The position numbers were made by a program, and so were the translations under genes. The notes beneath the pieces were generated by a model, which saw only the letters and a list, made by a program, of their open reading frames with translations, was not told where the DNA came from and did no database searches. From Desulfobacteraceae bacterium (lineage in GTDB: Bacteria > Desulfobacterota > Desulfobacteria > Desulfobacterales > Desulfosalsimonadaceae), in assembly GCA_021162325.1 (NCBI GenBank), contig JAGGYV010000077.1:1-7105 (forward strand): a stretch of 7,105 bases of DNA, given 5' to 3'. Position 1 is the stretch's first letter, and each line of letters begins with the position of its first letter. Of this stretch, positions 1 to 5,354 are shown piece after piece.

Positions 1-7
1 CATGCTT

Positions 8-100
8 CCCCGATAAAAACATTCGAGGACAAGCTTAGCCGGAATCTATGTTCGGAATAGCACATAACTGGATTCCCGATAGAAACATTCGGGAATGACA
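8..100. repeat. Two copies of a short CCCGATA-A-AACATTCG hairpin repeat
   Basis: CCCGATAAAAACATTCG (9-25) and CCCGATAGAAACATTCG (75-91) differ at one base. The second copy is a clean hairpin: TTCCCGA at 73-79 pairs with TCGGGAA at 89-95 across a 9-base loop. The first copy has a degenerate stem. The flanks continue similarly (CGAGGACA versus CGGGAATGACA). This looks like a small intergenic palindromic repeat; no function can be assigned. Confidence 0.55.
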
Positions 101-169
101 AATCTGCTTTGGCCGAAACGATGATCAAGGCCCGAATTAATTAAAAACAACCATTATTGGGAAGAGAAA

Positions 170-202
170 GCTTGATATCAAGAGTTAAGCATGGTCCGAC
201 CC
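170..202 (+). repeat. 33-bp dispersed repeat, copy A
   Basis: The sequence contains GCTTGATATC, then AAGAGTTAAGC, then GGTCCGACCC. A near-identical version lies at 4267-4300, differing by one indel and about three substitutions. Copy A includes a perfect 12-bp palindrome, CTTGATATCAAG, at 171-182. Two copies 4 kb apart in unrelated intergenic regions suggest a dispersed REP- or MITE-like element. No transposase is attached to either copy. Confidence 0.6.
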
Positions 203-464
203 AGATCTCAGATCTGTCTGATCCTATGGGCTCGGATTGTTTACTCGTATATTTTCATCATTTTGGACATGACATTTCACCTGGATTTTTCAAATTGCCA
301 GTTTGAGAGCCATAGTTATGCATTGGCAAAAATCGGGGTCACCCATTGACTCATTTAAAATTTCGACAAACGTCAAGGGCGGACTTCTCTCCGTTTATCA
401 GCATTCTAAAATATGTGAAAAGACCAACGTCCCGCCCATCCTTATATAAAAAATCCCTTTTTAA

Positions 465-481
465 ATTTATTTTAAATAAAT
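465..481. repeat. AT-rich dyad next to the promoter
   Basis: ATTTATTT (465-472) and AAATAAAT (474-481) form a perfect inverted repeat around one central base. It ends three bases before the -35 hexamer at 484. The position suits an UP element or a regulator site, but AT-only palindromes arise easily by chance. Function is inferred from position alone. Confidence 0.35.
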
Positions 482-483
482 AT

Positions 484-512
484 TTGACACCGTGAAATAT
501 TGGGCATATATT
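484..512 (+). promoter_or_regulatory. Near-consensus sigma70 promoter
   Basis: TTGACA (484-489) is a perfect -35 hexamer. It is followed by a 17-base spacer and TATATT (507-512), a five-of-six match to the -10 hexamer. The sequence upstream is very AT-rich. Transcription would start near 519, leaving about 200 bases before the hydrolase ATG at 718 and about 70 before the candidate small ORF at 590. This is the best promoter candidate for the downstream plus-strand pair. Confidence 0.6.
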
Positions 513-589
513 TGCGTACAGTTGTACATGCAATTGTTTTGACAATCGTCTTGGCATCTGTAAAAGCCATAATGTTTTAGAAAGAAAAA

Positions 590-721
590 ATGATGACTCA
601 CAAAAATATTGATTGTGCTGAAGCACACCTGAATCAAAACAATGGTTTTGGCCTCAGGGACTCAATTCGTCAAAAAAGCACAACAGCCTCACTGACGGGA
701 TACAGAGGAGAGATGCAATGA
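590..721 (+). CDS. Possible 43-residue ORF overlapping the hydrolase start
   Basis: A frame opens at ATGATG (590), just after a TAG at 578-580, and runs 43 codons to a TGA at 719-721. The stop overlaps the hydrolase ATG as ATGA, a classic arrangement for translational coupling. The peptide is polar with no signal peptide, membrane segment or recognised motif. The site upstream of 590 is only A-rich (AGAAAG), not a good Shine-Dalgarno. It sits between the 484-512 promoter and the hydrolase, so it would be transcribed. It could be a leader peptide, a small protein, or a chance open frame in the 5' leader. Confidence 0.33.
   Translation: MMTHKNIDCAEAHLNQNNGFGLRDSIRQKSTTASLTGYRGEMQ
614..627. promoter_or_regulatory. 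Dyad TGTGCT-GA-AGCACA in the leader
   Basis: A perfect 6+6 inverted repeat with a 2-base centre lies between the promoter and the hydrolase. As RNA it could form a 5-bp stem with a TGAA tetraloop. A second small hairpin follows at 635-650 (CAAAAC, loop AATG, GTTTTG). These could be operator or leader structures, but they are short and also lie inside the candidate 43-codon ORF. Confidence 0.25.
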
Positions 722-2022
722 GCAAGCTAAACGGCTTGATTCAACTGATTCAGACAGCTGTTGATAAAGGCGCCACATCTATTGAAGAAGTCCATAACAC
801 CATTTTAATTGATAATTACAATCTAATCAAATTAATAAAACCGCTTAATAAAATTACTGAAAATATTCAGGAATTACAGACTCGAAGTACGAGCAGCGTT
901 TATCATATCATCCGCCTGGTCAATCAAGCGGCTGGAAACTTTGCTCAGTTCGTTTTAGAAAAGGTAGAAATTATTCAAAAAACAGATTTAAACCCTACAA
1001 ACGTCGATAACATGAAAAAAACAACATTGGAAATCAAGAAAACGGAATCATCTCCCAAATGGGCGGAGAGCGGGGTTAGCATTTTAAACGGCGTTTTCGG
1101 AGACTATTTGCATAAAGAAAACAATGCCCTGTCAACGCCGATGCAATTCTATCATAATGACAGGCCATTGTGCCTTACAAAGGAAAGCCTTAAGAATGCG
1201 TATCCGAAACATTCAGACAAGCTCTGCATTTTGCTTCACGGACTTGCGTGCAATGAAACGGTTTGGGAATATAACGGTGGTGATAAAACAACATATGGTT
1301 CTTTGCTTCAAGATGATTTAGACTATACACCTATATTTTTACGTTACAATACCGGTCTGCACATTTCTGAAAATGGAAAAATGTTTTCGAAATTAATGTC
1401 GGACCTGATTAGCAACTATCCCCAAAAAGTAAATGAAATCGTTATGATCGGTCATAGCATGGGAGGACTTGTTATTCGTAGCGGATGCCGGTATGGAACC
1501 AAACAAGAGGCCGACTGGGTCAAAAAAGTAAAAAAATTATTTTACCTTGCCGCACCCCATCATGGTGCGCCAATGGAAAAATTAGGCAATTTGTTTTCCG
1601 GTTTTTTAAAAACAATACCTTTGCCTTACACCCGGCTTGCAGGAAATGTTGCTGATTTAAGAAGTTCGGGGATAAAGGATCTGCGATTCGGCTATTTGGT
1701 GGATGAAGATTGGGAGGGCTATGATCCGGATGCAATTTTGAAAAATAATATAAATCGTGTTACGCTTCAAGAAGGTGTCTCACATTATGTTGTGACAGGA
1801 TCTCTTACAAAAAATCCAGACCACCTCATGACACAATTATTTGGAGACCCTATGGTAAGGAAATCCAGTGCAATGGGACGATCCAGACAAGAGAGACGCC
1901 ATTTACCGGTTAACGATCATAAAGAATTTGCACATATCGGTCACATCAAGCTTGCCCATTGCCATGATGTGTACCAGCAGATTAAAACGTGGTGCCGGCA
2001 GACAGCACTTTTGCCAATCTGA
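718..2022 (+). CDS. Alpha/beta hydrolase (EstA/PGAP1-like lipase/esterase) with N-terminal helical module
   Basis: Predicted serine hydrolase of 434 residues, acting on an ester or lipid substrate that cannot be named from sequence. Residues 171-180 carry the oxyanion-side LLHGL strand motif. GHSMGG at 245-250 is the nucleophile elbow, with Ser247. AAPHHGAP at 278-285 is typical of the EstA/PGAP1-like group. FGDPMV (375-380) suggests Asp377 as the acid, and GHIKLAH (408-414) suggests His409 as the base. Residues about 1-85 are a separate module, with GATSIEEVH at 18-26 and VYHIIRLVNQ at 61-70, matching the small protein encoded next door. Residues 86-115 look like a linker. There is no signal peptide or membrane segment, so it is likely cytoplasmic. 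AGGAG at 706-710, seven bases before ATG, supports the start. It is probably co-transcribed with the gene at 2079. Confidence 0.88.
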   Translation: MSKLNGLIQLIQTAVDKGATSIEEVHNTILIDNYNLIKLIKPLNKITENIQELQTRSTSSVYHIIRLVNQAAGNFAQFVLEKVEIIQKTDLNPTNVDNMKKTTLEIKKTESSPKWAESGVSILNGVFGDYLHKENNALSTPMQFYHNDRPLCLTKESLKNAYPKHSDKLCILLHGLACNETVWEYNGGDKTTYGSLLQDDLDYTPIFLRYNTGLHISENGKMFSKLMSDLISNYPQKVNEIVMIGHSMGGLVIRSGCRYGTKQEADWVKKVKKLFYLAAPHHGAPMEKLGNLFSGFLKTIPLPYTRLAGNVADLRSSGIKDLRFGYLVDEDWEGYDPDAILKNNINRVTLQEGVSHYVVTGSLTKNPDHLMTQLFGDPMVRKSSAMGRSRQERRHLPVNDHKEFAHIGHIKLAHCHDVYQQIKTWCRQTALLPI

Positions 2023-2078
2023 GAGGAAAGAATCAAATATTCGTTATAAATTCGTAATCCAAATAAAGGGGGCACATT

Positions 2079-2387
2079 ATGGGAAAAATAGATAAACTTG
2101 AAATGTTAAAAGACTTAGTTCAGGACGCTATTGATAAGGGGGCTACCTCAGTTGAGGAAATTCACAAAAAAATTGCCGATCTGCCCTTTGAGACATTAGA
2201 ACAAGCCGGATTAATGGATAATACCCTAAAAAACAAACACAACCAACTTCTAAGCGGTATATATAACACCATTCGCACTGTGAATAAACAAATTGGCGAT
2301 TTTGCCACTGATATTTTTGAAAAAATTGAGGATGGGAAATATATATCAAACGTAATTGACGAAATTGATGAAAAGCAAAAGAAATAA
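2079..2387 (+). CDS. Small helical protein homologous to the hydrolase N-terminus
   Basis: This 102-residue protein is a stand-alone version of the upstream hydrolase's N-terminal module. The residue order matches throughout. AIDKGATSVEEIHKKI (17-32) aligns with AVDKGATSIEEVHNTI (14-29) of the hydrolase. IYNTIRTVNK (61-70) aligns with VYHIIRLVNQ. DFATDIFEKIE (74-84) aligns with the hydrolase's NFAQFVLEKVE. The protein is predicted mostly helical and charged, without signal peptide or membrane segment, and has a Glu/Lys-rich tail. An A/G-rich stretch, AAAGGGGG, ends about seven bases before the ATG. The gene starts 56 bases after the hydrolase stop and is probably in the same operon. I recall similar small proteins encoded near hydrolases in proteobacteria but know no assigned function. 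A partner, adaptor or granule-surface role for the module is conjecture. Confidence 0.85.
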   Translation: MGKIDKLEMLKDLVQDAIDKGATSVEEIHKKIADLPFETLEQAGLMDNTLKNKHNQLLSGIYNTIRTVNKQIGDFATDIFEKIEDGKYISNVIDEIDEKQKK

Positions 2388-2582
2388 AAGTGTTAAAGAA
2401 GTTTAAGCAATGAGAGCTAAAAATCTACTTTAAAGACGAACAAGATATGAGGAATAATTTTGAATTAGAAAAAAATTTAAGTTATTACCTGAATTTTTGG
2501 CCCATAACATTGGCCTGGGATCGATCATTGTGATTAGACAGTTGTCTTGGTCCGGCCCCGTTTCATCCGTTTCAATTATCAT
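2388..2582. other. Convergent intergenic gap, no clear terminator
   Basis: This gap of about 195 bases separates the plus-strand pair from the minus-strand yheU-like gene. I see no strong GC-rich hairpin with a T-run on either strand. There is a very short open frame at 2448-2534 (28 codons) that I do not support as a gene. ATTAT/ATAAT flanks at 2576-2590 form only a weak dyad. Confidence 0.4.
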
Positions 2583-2822
2583 TCATAATGAAAGATCTTT
2601 TATCACGGGATCATTTTTGGAAACGATATTAAAAGACTGGGTTTTCGGATCATATAGAATAAGTGCATTTCCGGACTTTAGTTGGCTTTTTACACTTTCT
2701 ACCTTTCTTTCAAAAGCAGCATCCACATTTCCAGAATCTGAACCATCCCTGGATACGAATTGTGTAATAAGCCCTTCTAAGGCCTCTGAACTTAGTTGAT
2801 CATATGGGACTTTTACTGACAT
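2583..2822 (-). CDS. yheU: YheU/UPF0270 family protein
   Basis: This 79-residue protein matches the UPF0270 (YheU) pattern along its length. It has a VPYDQLSSEALEGLI start (5-19), then FVSRDGSD (22-29), where the family typically has FV-REGTDYG. Next come a charged helix with KVESVKSQLKSG (40-51) and ALILYDPKTQSFNIV (53-67), where the family has VVLVWS--TVNIV. The family is about 70-75 residues, so this copy is full length with a short C-terminal extension. The biochemical role is unknown. Its ATG lies inside the end of the 52-residue ORF upstream (10-base overlap) and there is no strong Shine-Dalgarno of its own. Translation is therefore probably coupled to that ORF, and the gene belongs to the protease operon. 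Confidence 0.82.
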   Translation of the reverse strand: MSVKVPYDQLSSEALEGLITQFVSRDGSDSGNVDAAFERKVESVKSQLKSGNALILYDPKTQSFNIVSKNDPVIKDLSL

Positions 2823-2971
2823 ATTTTATTGTTTCGATGGGGTATCAAATATCCATCGATGAATTTGAATTTATCTTTGAAGATTTCTGCCATACGTCTG
2901 GCCTTTTCATCATTTTCTGCACTTAAAGTCATTTCCAGTATGATGAATTTTATATCGATTAAAGATTCCAT
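2813..2971 (-). CDS. 52-residue ORF between the protease and yheU genes
   Basis: An ATG at 2971 opens 52 codons ending at TAA (2815-2813), which overlaps the yheU ATG as ATGTCAGTAA. The frame is closed upstream by a stop six codons before the ATG. The peptide starts MESLIDIKFIILEMTLSAEN, followed by a charged helical part (DEKARRMAEIFKDKF) and a basic tail. It begins 43 bases after the protease stop and points the same way, so it fits inside one operon. No family is recognised. The overlap with yheU and the protein-like composition argue for a real gene. Against it, only a weak purine stretch lies upstream of the start. Confidence 0.5.
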   Translation of the reverse strand: MESLIDIKFIILEMTLSAENDEKARRMAEIFKDKFKFIDGYLIPHRNNKICQ

Positions 2972-3014
2972 TGCTTTTAATTTCGCTCTTTAAAATTGAT
3001 GCATTCACTTTGAA

Positions 3015-3893
3015 TCATTCCCAATCACCTGTTCGGATCATATCGAGAAATTCACGCACCTGGACGCTTGGTACGGCAAACCCGATACCTTGACTTGCAA
3101 AAGCACCTGCAGCATTAACCCCGACCCAGGCACCTGTCAATGTAATAAGGGGACCTCCTGATGAACCGGGATTAATGGCTGCATCGGTCTGAAGAAATTT
3201 GATATGTCTTCCCTTTTCCTCTGATACCCCTGAAAGATCTCTACCCGTATGACTGATAATTCCTGAAGTTACAGTATGTCCCAGGCCAAGAGGATTACCT
3301 ACGGCGATTACAATGTCACCTGAATCTATTTTATCGGAATCTCCCATGGGAAGCACGGGGAAGTCATGACTCTCTCCAACGACCTTAAGGAGTGCCAGAT
3401 CGTATACAGGATCTCTTGCAACAATAATAACTTCAAAGTCAGTGCCGTCCTGCATCAGCACGTTTACCTTTTCAGCCCTTTCTATTACATGATTATTTGT
3501 CAAAAGATATCCTGACGGATGAATAAAAAAACCTGACCCCAATCCCACACCGGGAACTCTCACAGGCAAACCCGAACCTATTATGGGAATCGGTAAAAGG
3601 TGTATGCGATACGGCTTTTTGGTCTGGGCATAAACGCTTACAACTGCTTTTCGTGACTTTTCAGCCACCTGTCGAATAAGATTTGTTTTAAGAACCATAT
3701 CAGCAACGGTATTATCTGTTTCAACCACAAGTTCCTCAGCAGGAACACCTTTCAGGTCTTGGGAAGCAGGATGAAACATTTCCGGACCGTTGAACGAACC
3801 TGTATCAACATCTATATAAATACAACCTGAAACCGTAATTGTAATTACCAGAATTAATAGAACATTCAATGTCTTTCTGTTTAGTAATTTCAA
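3015..3893 (-). CDS. PDZ-less HtrA-like trypsin-fold serine protease, lipoprotein
   Basis: A 292-residue HtrA/DegP-type protease predicted to act in the cell envelope. Residues 1-20 form a basic and hydrophobic signal, followed by lipobox VSGC with Cys24 as the probable lipidation site. The residue after Cys is Ile, which by the E. coli rule would not retain it in the inner membrane. The triad is visible: His135 in LLTNNHVIE, Asp165 in VYDLALLKV and Ser245 in NPGSSGGPL. GLGSGFFIHPSGYLLTNNH and VAVGNPLGLG-type blocks are typical of HtrA. The protein stops just after the protease domain (IGFAVPSVQVREFLD) with no PDZ domain, unlike classical DegP/DegS. The start is TTG at 3893, supported by GGAG five bases upstream. 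It is followed by the 52-residue ORF and yheU. Confidence 0.92.
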   Translation of the reverse strand: MKLLNRKTLNVLLILVITITVSGCIYIDVDTGSFNGPEMFHPASQDLKGVPAEELVVETDNTVADMVLKTNLIRQVAEKSRKAVVSVYAQTKKPYRIHLLPIPIIGSGLPVRVPGVGLGSGFFIHPSGYLLTNNHVIERAEKVNVLMQDGTDFEVIIVARDPVYDLALLKVVGESHDFPVLPMGDSDKIDSGDIVIAVGNPLGLGHTVTSGIISHTGRDLSGVSEEKGRHIKFLQTDAAINPGSSGGPLITLTGAWVGVNAAGAFASQGIGFAVPSVQVREFLDMIRTGDWE

Positions 3894-3956
3894 AATTTCT
3901 CCAATATTTTAAAAATTATGCATTACCGGCAGGAATACAAGAAATCTTCAAAGCGA

Positions 3957-4020
3957 TCAAGTGGTTTGAGGCTGAAGTATCTTGCGGATGATCTGCTCTT
4001 TTTCGATAAAAGTGTGAAAG
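3957..4020 (-). pseudogene. Possible remnant of a transposase C-terminus
   Basis: On the minus strand a short frame reads TFIEKEQIIRKIL followed by a stop at 3959-3957. It resembles the FI-E-VI-KIL-HL segment near the C-terminus of several insertion-sequence transposases, as I remember them. No further part of such a gene is visible, because the sequence upstream is the 4027-4082 palindrome. The match is about 13 residues and may be chance. Confidence 0.2.
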
Positions 4021-4026
4021 GTGGTG

Positions 4027-4082
4027 AAAGGGTCAAATCTTTAATCTTGAATTATTTTTCAAGATTAAAGATTTGACCCTTT
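4027..4082. repeat. Perfect 25-bp inverted repeat with 6-base loop
   Basis: AAAGGGTCAAATCTTTAATC and five further bases (4027-4051) are exactly complementary to 4058-4082 across the loop TTATTT, with no mismatch in 25 pairs. On the plus strand the right arm runs into five T residues, so it could act as a terminator. No supported plus-strand gene precedes it. The AGATTTGACCC ends resemble palindromes I associate with RAYT-type elements in deltaproteobacteria. Lying between the methyltransferase-like gene and the protease gene, it could insulate the two minus-strand units. Confidence 0.85.
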
Positions 4083-4341
4083 TTCCTGAAACAGTATCCG
4101 CCCCAAAAGAGAGATATAAACAGAGACACGGAAAATCAAATGGCAATGGCAAAAAAAGAAAAGGGCTGACTTCTCAATATCGCGCGGGAAAGAAACTTAT
4201 AATGCTCTTTTTGATGATGAAAAATGCGATATCGCCCCTGAAAACACCCCTATTTTGGCAGGGGATGCTTGATATAAAAGAGTTAAGCTCGGTCCGACCC
4301 CCCGGCCGTTATTTATACATGACGTTTAATTGTACAGTTAT
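4083..4341. other. Intergenic region with a repeat and possible gene debris
   Basis: No intact gene is visible. A plus-strand frame ending at TGA 4270-4272 reads ETYNALFDDEKCDIAPENT, which has protein-like composition but no start or family match. A different frame opening at 4073 begins with TTG inside the palindrome and is judged spurious. The dispersed repeat copy B lies at 4267-4300. GTTATTTATA occurs twice, at 4308-4317 and 4337-4346, just beyond the stop of the methyltransferase-like gene. Confidence 0.4.
4267..4300 (+). repeat. 33-bp dispersed repeat, copy B
   Basis: GCTTGATATA, AAAGAGTTAAGC and GGTCCGACCC repeat the element at 170-202 with one extra base and about three substitutions. 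Here the 12-bp palindrome of copy A is spoiled (GATATA instead of GATATC). A protein-like frame ends inside the first bases of the repeat, which could mean the element inserted into or beside older coding sequence. Confidence 0.6.
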
Positions 4342-5070
4342 TTATAAAATTGGCCGGATGCTGCTGGGAACCAGCATCGGAATCTTCTGCTGATAATCCC
4401 GGTAGGCGTCACCAAATGTTGAAACAAGGTCCCGCTCTTCAAGATGCGCACCGACAAATATCCAAACGGTCCATAGAATATTAAACCCCAGCCGGTCCGC
4501 AGTTATATCCGGGCATGACCAGATCATGACAATGGTGAACAGGTAAAGCGGATGCCTTACGTACCGGTAGGGCCCGCGGATGGACAATTGTCCAGGCGCA
4601 GGTGCTTTGGCGCGTAGACGATTGACGATCGGGGTCAGTCCCATGGGATCAAACGGCTGCAGGGAAGACGCGCCCCAGGCGAAACCGGCAAGGGTCAGAA
4701 AATATAAACCCCGTAAAAGCCAGCGCATCATCTCCTGTGCTGAAAAAAGAATGACCGGCGTTTTCTGCCAGAAAATTAAAACCATCAATAATACCATGCC
4801 GGAAGCAATGGTAAACACTGCCCCGTGAAATTCTTTTTCAAGCGACCGCTCCAGCCATCGGCGGAATCTATTGCGCATCATACCGCTGTGCTGGGCAAAA
4901 AACACAGCAGACAGCAATGCATCAAAAAAAAGGCTGCCGGCAGTGCCAGTCCCGAGATGAATCAGCTCGAAAGAACCGTAAAACAGAAACAGTCCAAGCG
5001 CTAATAGTGACACTTGCGCAATCAACCCTGAAATCAGGATGATAGCATATCCGATGATTTTTTTTATCAT
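4342..5070 (-). CDS. NnrU/MddA/ICMT-like integral membrane methyltransferase family protein
   Basis: A 242-residue polytopic membrane protein. Hydrophobic segments lie near 5-33, 43-61, 84-103, 117-135, 174-188 and 193-209. The C-terminal signature is that of the isoprenylcysteine methyltransferase/phospholipid methyltransferase fold: RGPYRYVRHPLY (165-176, with Arg172-His173-Pro174), Glu211-Glu212 in LEERDL, then FGDAYRDYQQKIPMLVP (219-235). The N-terminal FFAQHSGMMRN (57-67) and the overall order fit the NnrU/methanethiol S-methyltransferase (MddA) branch. An SAM-dependent methyl transfer to a small thiol or lipid is plausible, but the substrate cannot be assigned. AAGGA lies nine bases before the ATG. 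It stands alone on this strand, with a 27-codon ORF just upstream. Confidence 0.8.
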   Translation of the reverse strand: MIKKIIGYAIILISGLIAQVSLLALGLFLFYGSFELIHLGTGTAGSLFFDALLSAVFFAQHSGMMRNRFRRWLERSLEKEFHGAVFTIASGMVLLMVLIFWQKTPVILFSAQEMMRWLLRGLYFLTLAGFAWGASSLQPFDPMGLTPIVNRLRAKAPAPGQLSIRGPYRYVRHPLYLFTIVMIWSCPDITADRLGFNILWTVWIFVGAHLEERDLVSTFGDAYRDYQQKIPMLVPSSIRPIL

Positions 5071-5095
5071 ATTCGTCTATCCTTCTTTTACCATT

Positions 5096-5179
5096 TTAAA
5101 CCCGTTTTTTCTCCAGATACCCGCCCAGCAGCATAGAAGTCACAACAACCAATGGAAGGGAAATTGGCTTCGGTATCAC
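5096..5179 (-). CDS. Possible 27-residue membrane peptide or gene remnant
   Basis: A frame from GTG (5179) to TAA (5098-5096) reads IPKPISLPLVVVTSMLLGGY and ends EKKRV. This is a hydrophobic helix followed by a positive tail, which looks like real membrane-protein sequence. It ends 25 bases before the methyltransferase-like start, and a TAA closes the frame a few codons above the GTG. There is no Shine-Dalgarno before the GTG. It is either a small membrane peptide or the surviving C-terminus of a lost upstream gene. Confidence 0.3.
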   Translation of the reverse strand: MIPKPISLPLVVVTSMLLGGYLEKKRV

Positions 5180-5262
5180 ATCTTGAATTGTGAATTATAT
5201 TAAATCACTAAAAACAAAAAGAAATTTTATCGTTATCCAGAAACTTCTCCTCCCTGAATAAT

Positions 5263-5322
5263 CGGGGGACACCTTACCAATTTAATCGGTTTTATCATAA
5301 TAAATAGGTATGGTGTATCCCG
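5263..5322. repeat. Imperfect 16-bp inverted repeat
   Basis: CGGGGGACACCTTACC (5263-5278) and GGTATGGTGTATCCCG (5307-5322) are complementary at 13 of 16 positions, with 28 AT-rich bases between. The GGTATGGTGT-CCC core resembles intergenic palindromes I associate with RAYT-type elements. It borders the REP/RAYT cluster to the right, so it may be another small non-coding mobile palindrome or the end of one. Confidence 0.45.
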
Positions 5323-5342
5323 ATTTCCCCGATTAGGGAAAT
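5323..5342. repeat. Short perfect dyad ATTTCCC/GGGAAAT
   Basis: Seven-base arms at 5323-5329 and 5336-5342 flank the loop CGATTA. It directly adjoins the 5263-5322 inverted repeat and may be part of the same element. It has no T-run, so it is not a convincing terminator. Confidence 0.35.
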
Positions 5343-5354
5343 GTGTGGCATTCC

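Larger units (their letters stand above)
1..589. other. Intergenic region with repeats and a promoter
   Basis: No convincing protein gene was found here. An open frame on the minus strand (626-351) has no visible ribosome binding site, no recognisable motif, and a composition like translated AT-rich intergenic DNA. What can be seen is: two copies of a short hairpin repeat (8-34 and 73-100), a 33-bp dispersed repeat (170-202), tandem AGATCTC/AGATCTG at 203-216, an AT-rich dyad at 465-481 and a strong promoter-like sequence at 484-512. The stretch 217-460 shows nothing I can name. Confidence 0.6.

Noticed and set aside
538..576. Second promoter around TTGACA at about 538
   Set aside because: No -10 hexamer at an acceptable spacing.
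351..626. 91-codon minus-strand frame
   Set aside because: No Shine-Dalgarno or recognisable motif, AT-rich composition, and it covers the strong plus-strand promoter and leader.
1868..2095. 75-codon plus-strand frame bridging the hydrolase end and the next gene
   Set aside because: It lies largely in another frame of the hydrolase, and both real genes have better starts and homology support.
2497..2799. 100-codon plus-strand frame
   Set aside because: It is antisense to the YheU-family gene, which has a clear family match.
4027..4082. Simple rho-independent terminator
   Set aside because: The stem is unusually long and AT-rich and no supported plus-strand gene ends before it; the T-run on the minus strand is only three bases. 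A repeat is the safer call, though termination is not excluded.
4308..4346. GTTATTTATA direct repeat as a target-site duplication
   Set aside because: Only 19 bases lie between the copies and no element is bounded by them; AT-rich decamers repeat easily.
4073..4393. 106-codon plus-strand frame
   Set aside because: It starts with TTG inside the palindrome arm, crosses the dispersed repeat, and runs into the antisense of the methyltransferase-like gene.
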